Positions 1 to 6,900 of a stretch of 23,346 nucleotides of DNA are shown in pieces (within the stretch, counting starts at the first letter, position 1; each line of letters begins with the position of its first letter). The notes below the pieces were generated by a model. That model had not been told where the DNA came from. It saw nothing but the letters and a program-made list of their open reading frames with translations, and ran no database searches. Both the position numbers and the translations under genes were made by a program. The DNA comes from WHTX01 sp038255145 (lineage in GTDB: Bacteria > Actinomycetota > Acidimicrobiia > Acidimicrobiales > CAIXPF01), in the NCBI GenBank assembly GCA_038255145.1, contig JBBSLP010000081.1, forward strand, positions 1-23,346, written 5' to 3'.

Positions 1-29
1 GCGCTGGCCCCGCCGGTGGGCGCCAGCGC
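1..29. terminator. Hairpin at left edge, possible terminator
   Basis: Bases 1-8 (GCGCTGGC) are the exact reverse complement of bases 22-29 (GCCAGCGC), with a GC-rich 13-nt loop. Base 30 could extend the stem outside the window. No T-run follows, which is common for terminators in high-GC actinobacteria. It would serve a gene to the left, which cannot be seen. Confidence 0.4.
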
Positions 30-314
30 CGCCGTTGCCCTACCCCCCGGGGGTGGGATAGGCGATTCGCTGTCGATTCGCCGCGACGACCACCTGGTCA
101 AATGGGCTGCTGAAGATCGATGCCCACCGGCGGCGAGATCGACGGCCCCGGCCCGTCGCTCCGGGCGCGATCGAGGCCTGGTCACCGGCTGCTGGACGAT
201 CGTGCCGCCGCGTTCCCGGTCGATTCGACCCCGATGTCGCGGGCGTGGGTCGCCGATCACGACCTCCGCCCACGTCGGTGTGCTGCCCGGCCACCGGTAC
301 ACGCCAGCGTGGAA

Positions 315-355
315 CCGGACGCATGTGCCTACCCTCGCCGTAGGTGGGTGCGTTC
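315..355. repeat. Hairpin repeat, copy A
   Basis: This 41-nt element matches copy B (387-427) at 32 of 41 positions. It is an imperfect inverted repeat. The outer arm GGACGCA (317-323) faces TGCGTTC (349-355) with one non-standard pair. The inner arm CCTAC (328-332) faces GTAGG (340-344) perfectly. The arms are better conserved than the loop, which suggests that structure or a dyad binding site matters. Confidence 0.6.
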
Positions 356-386
356 AGAAGGCGGACGGCCCGCCCGGTGGGGCGAA

Positions 387-427
387 GCGGACGCATGGGC
401 GTACCGCTGACGTAGGTGGATGCGTCC
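387..427. repeat. Hairpin repeat, copy B
   Basis: This is the second copy, 72 nt after copy A. Its outer arm GGACGCA (389-395) is the exact complement of TGCGTCC (421-427). The inner arm is one mismatch worse than in copy A. A weaker and more diverged candidate third copy lies at about 441-482, sharing GACGCA, CGCC and TAGG in order. Function is unknown; it could be a protein-binding dyad, a REP-like element or part of an RNA. Confidence 0.6.
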
Positions 428-560
428 AGGTGGCGGCCACGAGACGCACACCCGAACGCAACCGCCATGTAGGCCGGTGTCCATCCTGCAACAGCCTGGC
501 CAGCGGGCCATACGGCGCGAGGAGCAGCCCGACGACGCCTGACCGCCCCGACCCGGCGGG

Positions 561-1058
561 CTACATCAGGGAGTAGCTCCAGCTCGTGGGGTGGCCGTCG
601 CGGTAGGGCATGACGCCGTGGAACTGGCGGGGGTCGGCGCTGAACACCAGGGGCAGGAAGTGGTGATCCCCGGGCCACAGGTCGAGCGCGGGCGGCTGCG
701 CCGTCAGCGCGGTCACCGGCGCCCACTCCAGCCGACCCTCGTCGACGGCGTCGAGCGGGGTGCCCTCCCAGGTGTCGATGCGGAACAGAAAAGCCAGCCA
801 GTCCTCACCCTGGGGGCCGAACCCGGGCCAACTCACCGTGCCCCGTAGCACCAGGGAGGTGGCCTCGATGCCCGCCTCCTCACGGATCTCGCGCACCATG
901 CCGCTGGCCACGTCCTCGTCGCGCTCGACCTTGCCCCCCAGGCCGTTCCACTTGCCGAAGGCGTGGTCACCGGGCCGGGTGCGGTGGATGAGCAGCACGC
1001 GGTCGCGCTCGGGCGAGAGCACGTAGCCGAGCGTGCCGACGATGGGGGTGTAGGGCAC
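561..1058 (-). CDS. MTH1-like Nudix hydrolase (probable 8-oxo-dGTP diphosphatase)
   Basis: This predicts a 165-residue Nudix hydrolase. The family cleaves nucleoside diphosphates linked to another group; the MTH1 branch hydrolyses oxidised purine dNTPs before they enter DNA. The complete Nudix box (GX5EX7REUXEEXGU) lies at residues 42-64, with the metal-binding REIREE at 56-61. The preceding KWNGLGGK (36-43) matches the WNGFGGK signature of MTH1. The C-terminal tail, with a WPGD motif and then FLPLVF and QFHG, follows the human MTH1 order WPDD, WFPLLL, KFHG. One of the two MTH1 base-recognition aspartates is therefore Gly and the other is kept. I chose the GTG at 1058 because homologous Nudix proteins begin at PYTPIV; the frame stays open to 1199 but the extra residues look random. 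The gene is divergent from the operon that starts at 1175. The family is clear; the substrate is inferred. Confidence 0.85.
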   Translation of the reverse strand: MPYTPIVGTLGYVLSPERDRVLLIHRTRPGDHAFGKWNGLGGKVERDEDVASGMVREIREEAGIEATSLVLRGTVSWPGFGPQGEDWLAFLFRIDTWEGTPLDAVDEGRLEWAPVTALTAQPPALDLWPGDHHFLPLVFSADPRQFHGVMPYRDGHPTSWSYSLM

Positions 1059-1141
1059 GGCCCTAGCATCGCCGCGCCGGGCGGCGCTGCGCACAGCCCG
1101 GCCGACGAACGGGCCTTTCGCGGCGCCGACGACCTGCCGGC

Positions 1142-1147
1142 TATCGT
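1142..1147 (+). promoter_or_regulatory. Candidate -10 (TATCGT) for the 1175 operon
   Basis: TATCGT fits the TAnnnT pattern seen before other genes here. It sits 27 nt upstream of the ATG at 1175, leaving room for a short leader with the GGAGG ribosome-binding site at 1163-1167. No clear -35 was seen. Confidence 0.4.
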
Positions 1148-1174
1148 CCGGCGCAATCGATTGGAGGGGGCTCC

Positions 1175-1759
1175 ATGCACCTACGTAGGCCAGCCGCACC
1201 GCGGGTAGAACCGATCCCCGAAGTGGCCGAGAAGGCCCGGGCCCGCATGGCCGAGTCGCCGGCGAACGCCATCAACGTGCTGGCCACCATGGCCCACAAC
1301 CGCACGTACTCCAAGGCCATCGGCAAGTTCTGCCAGACCGTCCTCCTCGAGGGCACCACCACCCGACGCCAGCGTGAGCTGGCCATCCTGCGCATGGGGT
1401 GGAACTGCCAGGCCGTCTACGAGTTCGGCCAGCACACCCTGTTCGGCCTCGACGCCGGCATCACCCAGGACGAGATCTACCTGGTCACCCGACCCATCTC
1501 CCAGGGCACCTGGTCGGCTGACGAGCAGGCCCTGCTCCAGGCCACCGACGACCTGTGGGCCGATGACTGCATCAGCGACGCCACCTGGGCCGACCTGAAC
1601 GAGCACTTCACCGTTCCCGAGGTCATGGAGCTCATCACCGCGGCCTGCGCCTACCGGGTCGTGTCGTGCTTCCTCAACTCGTTCGGCGTGCAGCTCGACG
1701 AGGGTGTGCCCGGCTGGCCCACACCCACTGCCAACAACGTCACCGGAGCCACGTCATGA
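1175..1759 (+). CDS. Carboxymuconolactone decarboxylase/AhpD-like family protein
   Basis: This 194-residue protein belongs to the all-helical CMD/AhpD superfamily. The family core lies at about residues 62-98, with RELAILRMGW (67-76) and a conserved EFGQH ending at His87. Glu68 and His87 keep the spacing of the AhpD proton relay. The two positions where AhpD has its peroxidatic CxxC are Ala80 and Glu83, so a thiol peroxidase role is unlikely. A lyase or other role on an organic acid is more plausible, with substrate unknown. The ATG at 1175 is supported by a strong GGAGGGG ribosome-binding site shortly before it. A perfect palindrome CCTACGTAGG (1180-1189) covers codons 2-5. The stop overlaps the next start (ATGA), so this is the first gene of a coupled operon with a CoA-transferase and a methyltransferase. 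Confidence 0.85.
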   Translation: MHLRRPAAPRVEPIPEVAEKARARMAESPANAINVLATMAHNRTYSKAIGKFCQTVLLEGTTTRRQRELAILRMGWNCQAVYEFGQHTLFGLDAGITQDEIYLVTRPISQGTWSADEQALLQATDDLWADDCISDATWADLNEHFTVPEVMELITAACAYRVVSCFLNSFGVQLDEGVPGWPTPTANNVTGATS

Positions 1760-2994
1760 GCGACCCCAACGCCGCTGATCCCAACGCCCAGTACCCCCTG
1801 GCCGGTACCAAGGTGCTGGACTTCACCCGGGTCCTGGCCGGGCCCTTCGCCGGGCGCATGCTGTCGGACCTGGGTGCCGACGTGGTGAAGGTCGAGCCGC
1901 CCGAGGGCGACGTCACCCGCATCTTCGGCCGCAAGCTGCACGGCATCGGCGGCTACTTCAACCAGCAGAACGCCGGCAAGCGGGCCATCTGCGTCGACCT
2001 GACCAAGCCGGGTTCGACCGAGCTGCTGCTGCGCATGGCCGCTGAGGCCGACATCGTGCTGGAGAACTTCCGTCCCGGGATCATGGACAGCTTCGGTCTG
2101 GGCTGGGAAGCCATGAAGGCCGTCAACCCCAGCCTGGTCATGCTGTCCATCTCCGGTTTCGGCCAGGTGGGCCCCGAGCGCGACCGGGCCTCCTATGCCC
2201 CCATCGTGCACGGTGAGACCGGCCTGCTGGCCCGCCAGGCCTTCGTCGACAAGGACAAGCCCACCGACATGGCCCTGTCGGTGGCCGACACCGTCACCGG
2301 CCTGCACGGCCTGGTCGGCGTGCTGGCCGCCTACCACCACGCCAAGGCCACCGGCATCGGCCAGCACATCGACCTGGCCATGATCAACGCCGTGGTCGCC
2401 ACCGACGACTACGTCCACTTCGTGCTCGAGGACGCCAAGATCGTCGAGGGCGGCGGCCGCATCTTCGATGCCGTGGGTGGACCGATCATGCTGGCCGGCG
2501 ACGAGAAGTGGTGGTGGCACCAGCTGTCCCGGGGCGGGGCCCTGGTCGACCCCACCCCCGAGGGCGCCGACCTGCAGACCAAGATCGCCTGCCGCCGCGG
2601 CGCCATCGAGGACCTGCTGAAGTCCTTCCCCGACCGGGACGCCCTCATCGCCACCCTCGACGCCGCCAACCTGGCCTGGGGCAACGTGTTCGACCACCGC
2701 GAGGTGTTCGACAAGCAGCCCTCGATCGGGCCCCGCGACATCCTGACCACGGTCGACGACCGGGCCGGGGGTGAGCGTCGGGTCACCCAGTCCCCCTACA
2801 CGGTCTCGGCCGCGTCGGCCGGGGTGCGGGGACCGTCGGCCTACCGGGGTGAGCACAACCGCACCGCCCTGGGCGACTGGCTGGGTTCCTCGGCCGACGA
2901 GGTGGCCGAGCTCCACCAGTCCGGCGTGCTCCTCCAGGAGGAGCGGGCCAGCGACATCGACGACGCCGCCGACCCCCGCAAGGTCCAGGGTTGA
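1756..2994 (+). CDS. CaiB/BaiF family CoA-transferase (class III)
   Basis: This predicts a 412-residue class III CoA-transferase or related acyl-CoA racemase. These enzymes move CoA between carboxylic acids, or epimerise 2-methylacyl-CoAs in the AMACR branch. Family signatures appear in order: KVLDFTRVLAGPFAGRMLSD near the N-terminus, GADVVKVEPP, a GKRAICVDL segment, ADIVLENFRPG, SISGFGQVGP and the TGIGQHIDLAM region. The segment after GFGQVGP reads SYAPI, as in AMACR-like members, rather than the GYD of many CoA-transferases. I therefore cannot name the catalytic acid with confidence or choose between transferase and racemase. The ATG at 1756 overlaps the previous stop by 4 nt; the frame is open further upstream, but that part lies inside the preceding gene. 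The neighbours suggest breakdown of an organic acid through a CoA thioester, which is inference. Confidence 0.88.
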   Translation: MSDPNAADPNAQYPLAGTKVLDFTRVLAGPFAGRMLSDLGADVVKVEPPEGDVTRIFGRKLHGIGGYFNQQNAGKRAICVDLTKPGSTELLLRMAAEADIVLENFRPGIMDSFGLGWEAMKAVNPSLVMLSISGFGQVGPERDRASYAPIVHGETGLLARQAFVDKDKPTDMALSVADTVTGLHGLVGVLAAYHHAKATGIGQHIDLAMINAVVATDDYVHFVLEDAKIVEGGGRIFDAVGGPIMLAGDEKWWWHQLSRGGALVDPTPEGADLQTKIACRRGAIEDLLKSFPDRDALIATLDAANLAWGNVFDHREVFDKQPSIGPRDILTTVDDRAGGERRVTQSPYTVSAASAGVRGPSAYRGEHNRTALGDWLGSSADEVAELHQSGVLLQEERASDIDDAADPRKVQG

Positions 2995-3025
2995 GCCTGT
3001 CCGCACACCCCGCCCCGGCACCTGC

Positions 3026-3571
3026 GTGAGCTGGGACGGCGAGCAGTACCAATCCCGGTTCGACGAGCTGGCCGCGTCGGGGGCCGAGGTCCATGGTGAG
3101 GTCGACCTCGTCATGACCCTGGCCCCCGCCTCGGTGCTCGACGCCGGATGTGGCAGCGGGCGGGTGGCCCGGGAGCTGGCCGCCAGGGGGGTCGAAGTCG
3201 TGGGGGCCGACGCCGACGCGTCCATGATCGACGCCGCCCGCAACCGCTCCCCCGAGCTGACCTGGGTGCTCGCCGACCTGGCCGGCCTCGACCTGGGCCG
3301 GACCTTCGACGTGGTGGTCATGGCCGGCAACGTGCCCCTGTTCACCCCGCCGGGCACCCAGGCCGCCCTGGTGGCCGGGTGCGCCCGCCACCTGGGACCG
3401 GGGGGCACCCTGGTGGCCGGGTTCGGACTGGGCCGGGGCTACGAGGTCGATGCCTACGACGCCGACTGCCGAGCCGTGGGCCTGGAGCTGGTGGCGCGCT
3501 GGTCGACCTGGGACCGGGCCCCCTTCCCCGGCGACGGCAGCTACGCCACCTCGGTCCACCGCCGGCCCTGA
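3026..3571 (+). CDS. Class I SAM-dependent methyltransferase
   Basis: This is a compact 181-residue Rossmann-fold methyltransferase. Motif I (VLDAGCGSGR) lies at about residues 36-45. It is followed by the acidic strand end VVGADAD, which would bind the SAM ribose, and by VLADLAGLDL and FDVVVMAGNV for motifs II and III. It resembles the small-molecule methyltransferase group (Methyltransf_25 type). The substrate cannot be read from sequence. The GTG at 3026 (VSWDGEQYQSRFDEL) is the only sensible start. It lies 31 nt after the CoA-transferase stop, so the gene is probably third in the same transcript. No good ribosome-binding site precedes it. A strong hairpin at 3622-3661 closes the unit. Confidence 0.87.
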   Translation: MSWDGEQYQSRFDELAASGAEVHGEVDLVMTLAPASVLDAGCGSGRVARELAARGVEVVGADADASMIDAARNRSPELTWVLADLAGLDLGRTFDVVVMAGNVPLFTPPGTQAALVAGCARHLGPGGTLVAGFGLGRGYEVDAYDADCRAVGLELVARWSTWDRAPFPGDGSYATSVHRRP

Positions 3572-3621
3572 ACGGTCCACCCCGGTCGACCTCCCGGCCC
3601 GAGAACCGCCCCCTGGCGCGA

Positions 3622-3661
3622 CGATGGGGCGGACCGCACGGGAGGGCGGTCCGCCCCATCG
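3622..3661. terminator. Perfect 16-bp hairpin terminator
   Basis: Bases 3622-3637 pair without a mismatch with 3646-3661 around an 8-nt loop. The stem core is GATGGGGCGGACCGC. It lies 50 nt after the methyltransferase stop and between convergent genes, so it probably ends the upstream operon and may also act on menB transcripts from the other strand. It lacks a T-run. Confidence 0.8.
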
Positions 3662-3840
3662 GGCAGCGGTTGGGTCAACTCGAGAGGATCAGGTTCCAGG
3701 GATCGTCCTCTCTCGTCCTGGCCGGTGGTGCACCGTGCTCTCCACCTTCGTTCGGGCAGCACGGCGCCCGGCTTGAGGCCTGAAAGGTCAGATCGCCACC
3801 CAATCCCCTGCCCGCGTGAACGGACCGGGACGGCCCTGGT
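3662..3840. other. Spacer between convergent genes
   Basis: No gene is seen. A weaker inverted repeat, GAGAGGA (3682-3688) and TCCTCTC (3706-3712), has a 17-nt loop and could be a menB terminator read on the minus strand. Nothing else stands out. Confidence 0.35.
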
Positions 3841-4773
3841 TCAGAAGTGCCACGGGTAGGCCGACCAGTCCGGGTCCCGCTTCTCCAGGAAGGCGTCGCG
3901 CCCTTCGGCGGCCTCATCCGTCATGTACGCCAGCCGGGTGGCCTCCCCGGCGAAGACCTGTTGGCCCATCAGCCCGTCGTCGACCAGGTTGAGGGCGAAC
4001 TTGGCCATGCGCTGGGCGGTTGGGCTCTTGCTGTTGATGCGCCGGGCCCACTCCAGCGCCACCTGCTCGAGCTCGGCGTGGGGGACGACGGCGTTCACCG
4101 CCCCCATGCGATGGGCCTCCTCCGCGCTGTACTCGAAGCCGAGGAAGAAGATCTCCCGGGCGAACTTCTGACCCGTCTGGCGAGCCAGGTAGGCCGAGCC
4201 GTAACCGCCGTCGAAGCTGGCCACGTCGGTGTCGGTCTGCTTGAAGCGGCCGTGCTCGCGGCTGGCGATGGTCAGGTCGCACACCGAGTGCAGGCTGTGT
4301 CCCCCACCCGCGGCCCAGCCCGGGGCCACGCAGATGACGACCTTGGGCATCATGCGGATGAGGCGCTGCACCTCGAGGATGTGGAGGCGCCCGGTGCGGC
4401 CGGGGTCGATGCTGGCCGCCGTCTCCCCCACCCCACCGTCCTCACCCTCCACGGTGTAGCGGTAGCCGTCCTTGCCCCGGATGCGCTGGTCACCACCGGA
4501 GCAGAAGGCCCAGCCGCCGTCGCGGGGGGAGGGGCCGTTGCCGGTGAGCAGCACGCAGCCCACGTCGGAGGACATGCGGGCGTGGTCGAGGACCCGGTAG
4601 AGCTCGTCCACGGTGCTGGGGCGGAAGGCGTTGCGCACCTCGGGCCGGTTGAAGGCCACCCGCACGGTGCCGTGCGCGACGGCGCGGTGGTAGGTGATGT
4701 CCTGGAGGTCGAAGCCGTCGACCGCCCGCCACGCGGCGGGGTCGAACAGCTCCGAGACCTGATCCGACGCCAT
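3841..4773 (-). CDS. menB: 1,4-dihydroxy-2-naphthoyl-CoA synthase (menaquinone biosynthesis)
   Basis: The product is a 310-residue crotonase-fold enzyme that closes the second ring of menaquinone from o-succinylbenzoyl-CoA. It tracks the mycobacterial MenB closely: CSGGDQR, the oxyanion-hole segment PGWAAGGGHSLHSVCDL, the FKQTD...SFDGGYGSAYLAR active-site stretch, and the usual C-terminus ending YPWHF. The QTD motif carries Asp where E. coli MenB has Gly. In the literature that marks the bicarbonate-independent type, with its own carboxylate base. The ATG at 4773 is preceded by AGGAGG at good spacing, which settles the start although the frame continues far upstream. No other men genes are in the window. 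It is divergent from the SDR gene, with three TGATCGG repeats in its leader. Confidence 0.95.
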   Translation of the reverse strand: MASDQVSELFDPAAWRAVDGFDLQDITYHRAVAHGTVRVAFNRPEVRNAFRPSTVDELYRVLDHARMSSDVGCVLLTGNGPSPRDGGWAFCSGGDQRIRGKDGYRYTVEGEDGGVGETAASIDPGRTGRLHILEVQRLIRMMPKVVICVAPGWAAGGGHSLHSVCDLTIASREHGRFKQTDTDVASFDGGYGSAYLARQTGQKFAREIFFLGFEYSAEEAHRMGAVNAVVPHAELEQVALEWARRINSKSPTAQRMAKFALNLVDDGLMGQQVFAGEATRLAYMTDEAAEGRDAFLEKRDPDWSAYPWHF

Positions 4774-4790
4774 CGTCGTCCTCCTGGGGG

Positions 4791-4820
4791 TGATCGGGGG
4801 TGGTGATCGGTGATGATCGG
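4791..4820. repeat. Three TGATCGG direct repeats upstream of menB
   Basis: TGATCGG occurs at 4791-4797, 4804-4810 and 4814-4820, upstream of the menB start (4773) and of the divergent SDR start (4894). The spacing is 13 then 10 nt. This could be an operator for menB or simple slippage. No known regulator is recognised. Confidence 0.4.
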
Positions 4821-4880
4821 GGGGCGGGGCACCGGTGCCGGCGGCCGCGTACGACGCAGGGACCGTAGCTGGCCGGCCCG

Positions 4881-4886
4881 TAGCCT
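4881..4886 (+). promoter_or_regulatory. -10 element (TAGCCT) of the leaderless SDR gene
   Basis: TAGCCT is followed by exactly 7 nt and then the GTG at 4894, with no Shine-Dalgarno sequence. This is the layout expected when transcription starts at or next to the first codon. Confidence 0.6.
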
Positions 4887-4893
4887 CGCCCAC

Positions 4894-5763
4894 GTGCCCC
4901 CGCCTGACGACCTCACCGGTCTGACCATGGTCATCACCGGAGCCAGCTCCGGCATCGGTGCCGCCGCCGCCCGCCGCCTGGCCTCCCTCGGTGCCATCGT
5001 GGTCCCCGTGGGCCGCTCCCCGGAGAAGACGGCGGCCGTGGCCGCCGAACTGGGGGTCGAGCCGCTGATCGCCGACTTCTCCCGCCTCGACGACGTGCGG
5101 GTGCTGGCCGCCCAACTGCTCGAGCGCTGCCCCCACATCGACGTGCTGGCCCACAACGCCGGGGGCACCTTCCCCCGCCGAGTCATCACCGTCGACGGCC
5201 ACGAGACCACCTTCCAGGTCAACCACCTGGCCCCCTTCCTGCTCACCACGCTCCTGGCCGAGCGGTTGGCCACCCCGGGCTGTCGGGTCATCACCACCAG
5301 CAGCGCCGCCAACCGACTGGGCCACGTGCGCCTGGGCGACCTCGACAACCGGCGGTTCCCCTATGTCGGCATGGCCGCGTACTGCACGGCCAAGCTGGAG
5401 AACATCCTGTTCACCACCGAGCTCAGCCGGCGCCTGAAGCCGACCGGGGGAACGGCCACGTGCTTCCACCCCGGCACCGTGGCCACCAGCTTCGCCCACA
5501 GCTCCCCGGTGGTGGGGCTGATCTACCGCACCCAGCTGCGCAAGGTGCTGCTGGTGCCCGTGGAGCAGGGGGCGGAGCCACTCGTCCACCTGGCGTCGCG
5601 CCCCGATCCCGAAGCCGTTGACGGCCGCTACGTGGACCGCTTCCGCCCCGACGGCGCCACCTCGCGCCAGGCCAGGGACCCGGTGCTGGCCCGCAAGCTG
5701 TGGGACCGCTCGGTCGAGCTGCTGGGCATCGATCCCGACGTCTTCCCCGGGACCCCCGCATGA
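4894..5763 (+). CDS. Short-chain dehydrogenase/reductase (retinol dehydrogenase-like)
   Basis: This predicts a 289-residue NAD(P)-dependent SDR. The cofactor motif TGASSGIG is at residues 15-22 and HNAG at 87-90. The catalytic residues are Ser136 or Ser137, Tyr163 and Lys167 (YCTAK). The long Ser-to-Tyr spacing, with a GDLDNRRFPY-type insert, is typical of the retinol dehydrogenase/WW-oxidoreductase-like group. The substrate is not predictable. I chose the GTG at 4894 rather than the upstream extension to 4810, because the fold begins just after it and a -10 hexamer sits 7 nt before it. The gene is divergent from menB, and no link to menaquinone synthesis is evident. Confidence 0.88.
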   Translation: MPPPDDLTGLTMVITGASSGIGAAAARRLASLGAIVVPVGRSPEKTAAVAAELGVEPLIADFSRLDDVRVLAAQLLERCPHIDVLAHNAGGTFPRRVITVDGHETTFQVNHLAPFLLTTLLAERLATPGCRVITTSSAANRLGHVRLGDLDNRRFPYVGMAAYCTAKLENILFTTELSRRLKPTGGTATCFHPGTVATSFAHSSPVVGLIYRTQLRKVLLVPVEQGAEPLVHLASRPDPEAVDGRYVDRFRPDGATSRQARDPVLARKLWDRSVELLGIDPDVFPGTPA

Positions 5764-5842
5764 CCACGTCCATGGCCCGATGCTGCTGTCGCCAGCCCGA
5801 TCTGGCGCACGACCTGTAGCCCCGCTCGACGGGTGGACGCCG

Positions 5843-6865
5843 TCACGGTTCCTTGCCCAGCACGTTGGCCGGGCTGGGGGTGAGGTCGGGCAGGGCCCGA
5901 CGCCGCTCGAACAGCTCCTCGGCTGCGGCCTGGGCCCGGCGGGCCACCCGGGCCACGTCGACGGAGATCACCTCGCCTCCTCGCACCAGGCGGCGACCCT
6001 TGACCCAGACGTCGGCCACATCGCGGCCCTGGGCGGTGAAGACGAGGTGGGCGGGGGCGTTGAAGTCGACGCCGTGGAGGACAGGCACGAAGTGCAGGGC
6101 CCGCAGGTCGACGGTGACGATGTCGGCGTCCTTGCCCACCTCGAGGGTGCCGGTGACGTCCTCGAGGCCCAGGGCCACGGGACCCCCTGGTCGCGGTACC
6201 AGCCCAGGCGCACAGGGCCCGAGGCCAGCTTCATGTTCGAGCCCGGGCAGTGGGCGATGGCCGTGCCCATCGACGCGGCGACGGCCACCTCGGCGTCGTC
6301 GAGCCACACGCCGTGGGCCACCACGCAGCGGCCGTCGAGGATGCCCCGGTGGAGGAACTCCTCCAAGGGGCGACGGCCGGTCTGGCGCAGGCACTCCTCC
6401 ACCTCCCACGTGGTCTCCGAGGAGTGCACGTGGATGCCGACGTCGAACTCGGCGGCCAGGGCGGCGGCGTCACGGAACATCTGGGGCGAGCAGTACAGCA
6501 GGTGCTCCAGCCCCACCCAGGCCCGCACCCGGCCGTCGGACGCCGCCCGATGGGTCTCCAGGAGATGCGCAGGGTCGACGTGGTGGGCCAGCCACTCCCA
6601 CAGGGCCAGGGACTCAGCCGTGCCCCGCAGCAGCCCCGAGTGCAGGTGGGCGTTGGTCAGCCCGGGCATGGCCACGTGCATGGTGGCGTCGATGCGCTCG
6701 ACGTGGTCCACGGCGGGGTCGGCCGCCACCTCGTGGACGGGACCGACGGCGGCGATGACCCCGTCGAGGACCAGGACCCGAACCGGGGTCGTACGCCACC
6801 CGCCGACCTTCCAGGGGCAACACGATGGCCCCCTCGAGCAGGAACGAGCGCTCCGGTTCCACCAT
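5843..6865 (-). pseudogene. Degraded amidohydrolase (chlorohydrolase / SAH-deaminase-like)
   Basis: The pieces of a metal-dependent deaminase or chlorohydrolase of the MtaD/TrzN/guanine deaminase type lie in three frames. Piece one runs from the ATG at 6865 to about 6781 (start, FLLEGAIVLPLEG). Piece two runs from about 6780 to 6190, with the HxH motif (NAHLHSGLLRG), HVHSSET and VVAHGVWLDD. Piece three runs from about 6185 to the stop at 5843, with the C-terminal beta-sandwich (LEDVTGTLEVGKDADIV). The first frame change fits one extra base in the run near 6780. At the second junction GVPVALG runs straight into LED, so roughly 60 residues carrying the TDGxxxNN metal/catalytic Asp are absent. 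Sequence usually found between the LALWEWL helix and the DGRVRAW strand also seems missing. About 340 codons remain, against roughly 450 for relatives. As written the gene cannot make an active enzyme. It is either a true pseudogene or a misassembled one. Confidence 0.8.
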
Positions 6866-6887
6866 GGTCACGCAGTGTCGCACTCTC

Positions 6888-6893
6888 TAACGT
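6888..6893 (+). promoter_or_regulatory. -10 element (TAACGT) of the oxygenase gene
   Basis: TAACGT is followed by exactly 7 nt and then ACG at 6901, the frame and place where the oxygenase should begin. It matches the spacing of the other leaderless promoters here. TTAGAG on the opposite strand overlaps it and could drive the broken amidohydrolase. Confidence 0.45.
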
Positions 6894-6900
6894 CACGTCC

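Larger units (their letters stand above)
1..560. other. Gene-poor region with hairpin repeats
   Basis: No open frame here reads like a protein. The frames present are rich in Arg, Pro and Ala in the way GC-rich non-coding DNA gives. Besides the edge hairpin and the two 41-nt repeats listed separately, I see a short palindrome around 41-53 (ACCCCC-C-GGGGGT) and a repeated GATTCGC near 62-80. The gene whose 3' end points here is the Nudix gene, which stops at 561. The region may hold its terminator or an unrecognised RNA, but nothing allows a firm call. Confidence 0.5.

Noticed and set aside
315..427. CRISPR array
   Set aside because: Only two clear copies with 9 differences and one spacer-sized gap; the copies are dyads with different loops and there are no cas genes.
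40..726. Open frame on the minus strand through the gene-free region
   Set aside because: It is Arg/Pro/Ala-rich without motifs, overlaps the real Nudix gene in another frame and crosses the hairpin repeats.
1651..3408. Open frame of about 585 codons on the minus strand
   Set aside because: It is antisense to the CoA-transferase and methyltransferase; low-complexity Gly/Val/His composition and no fold signature.
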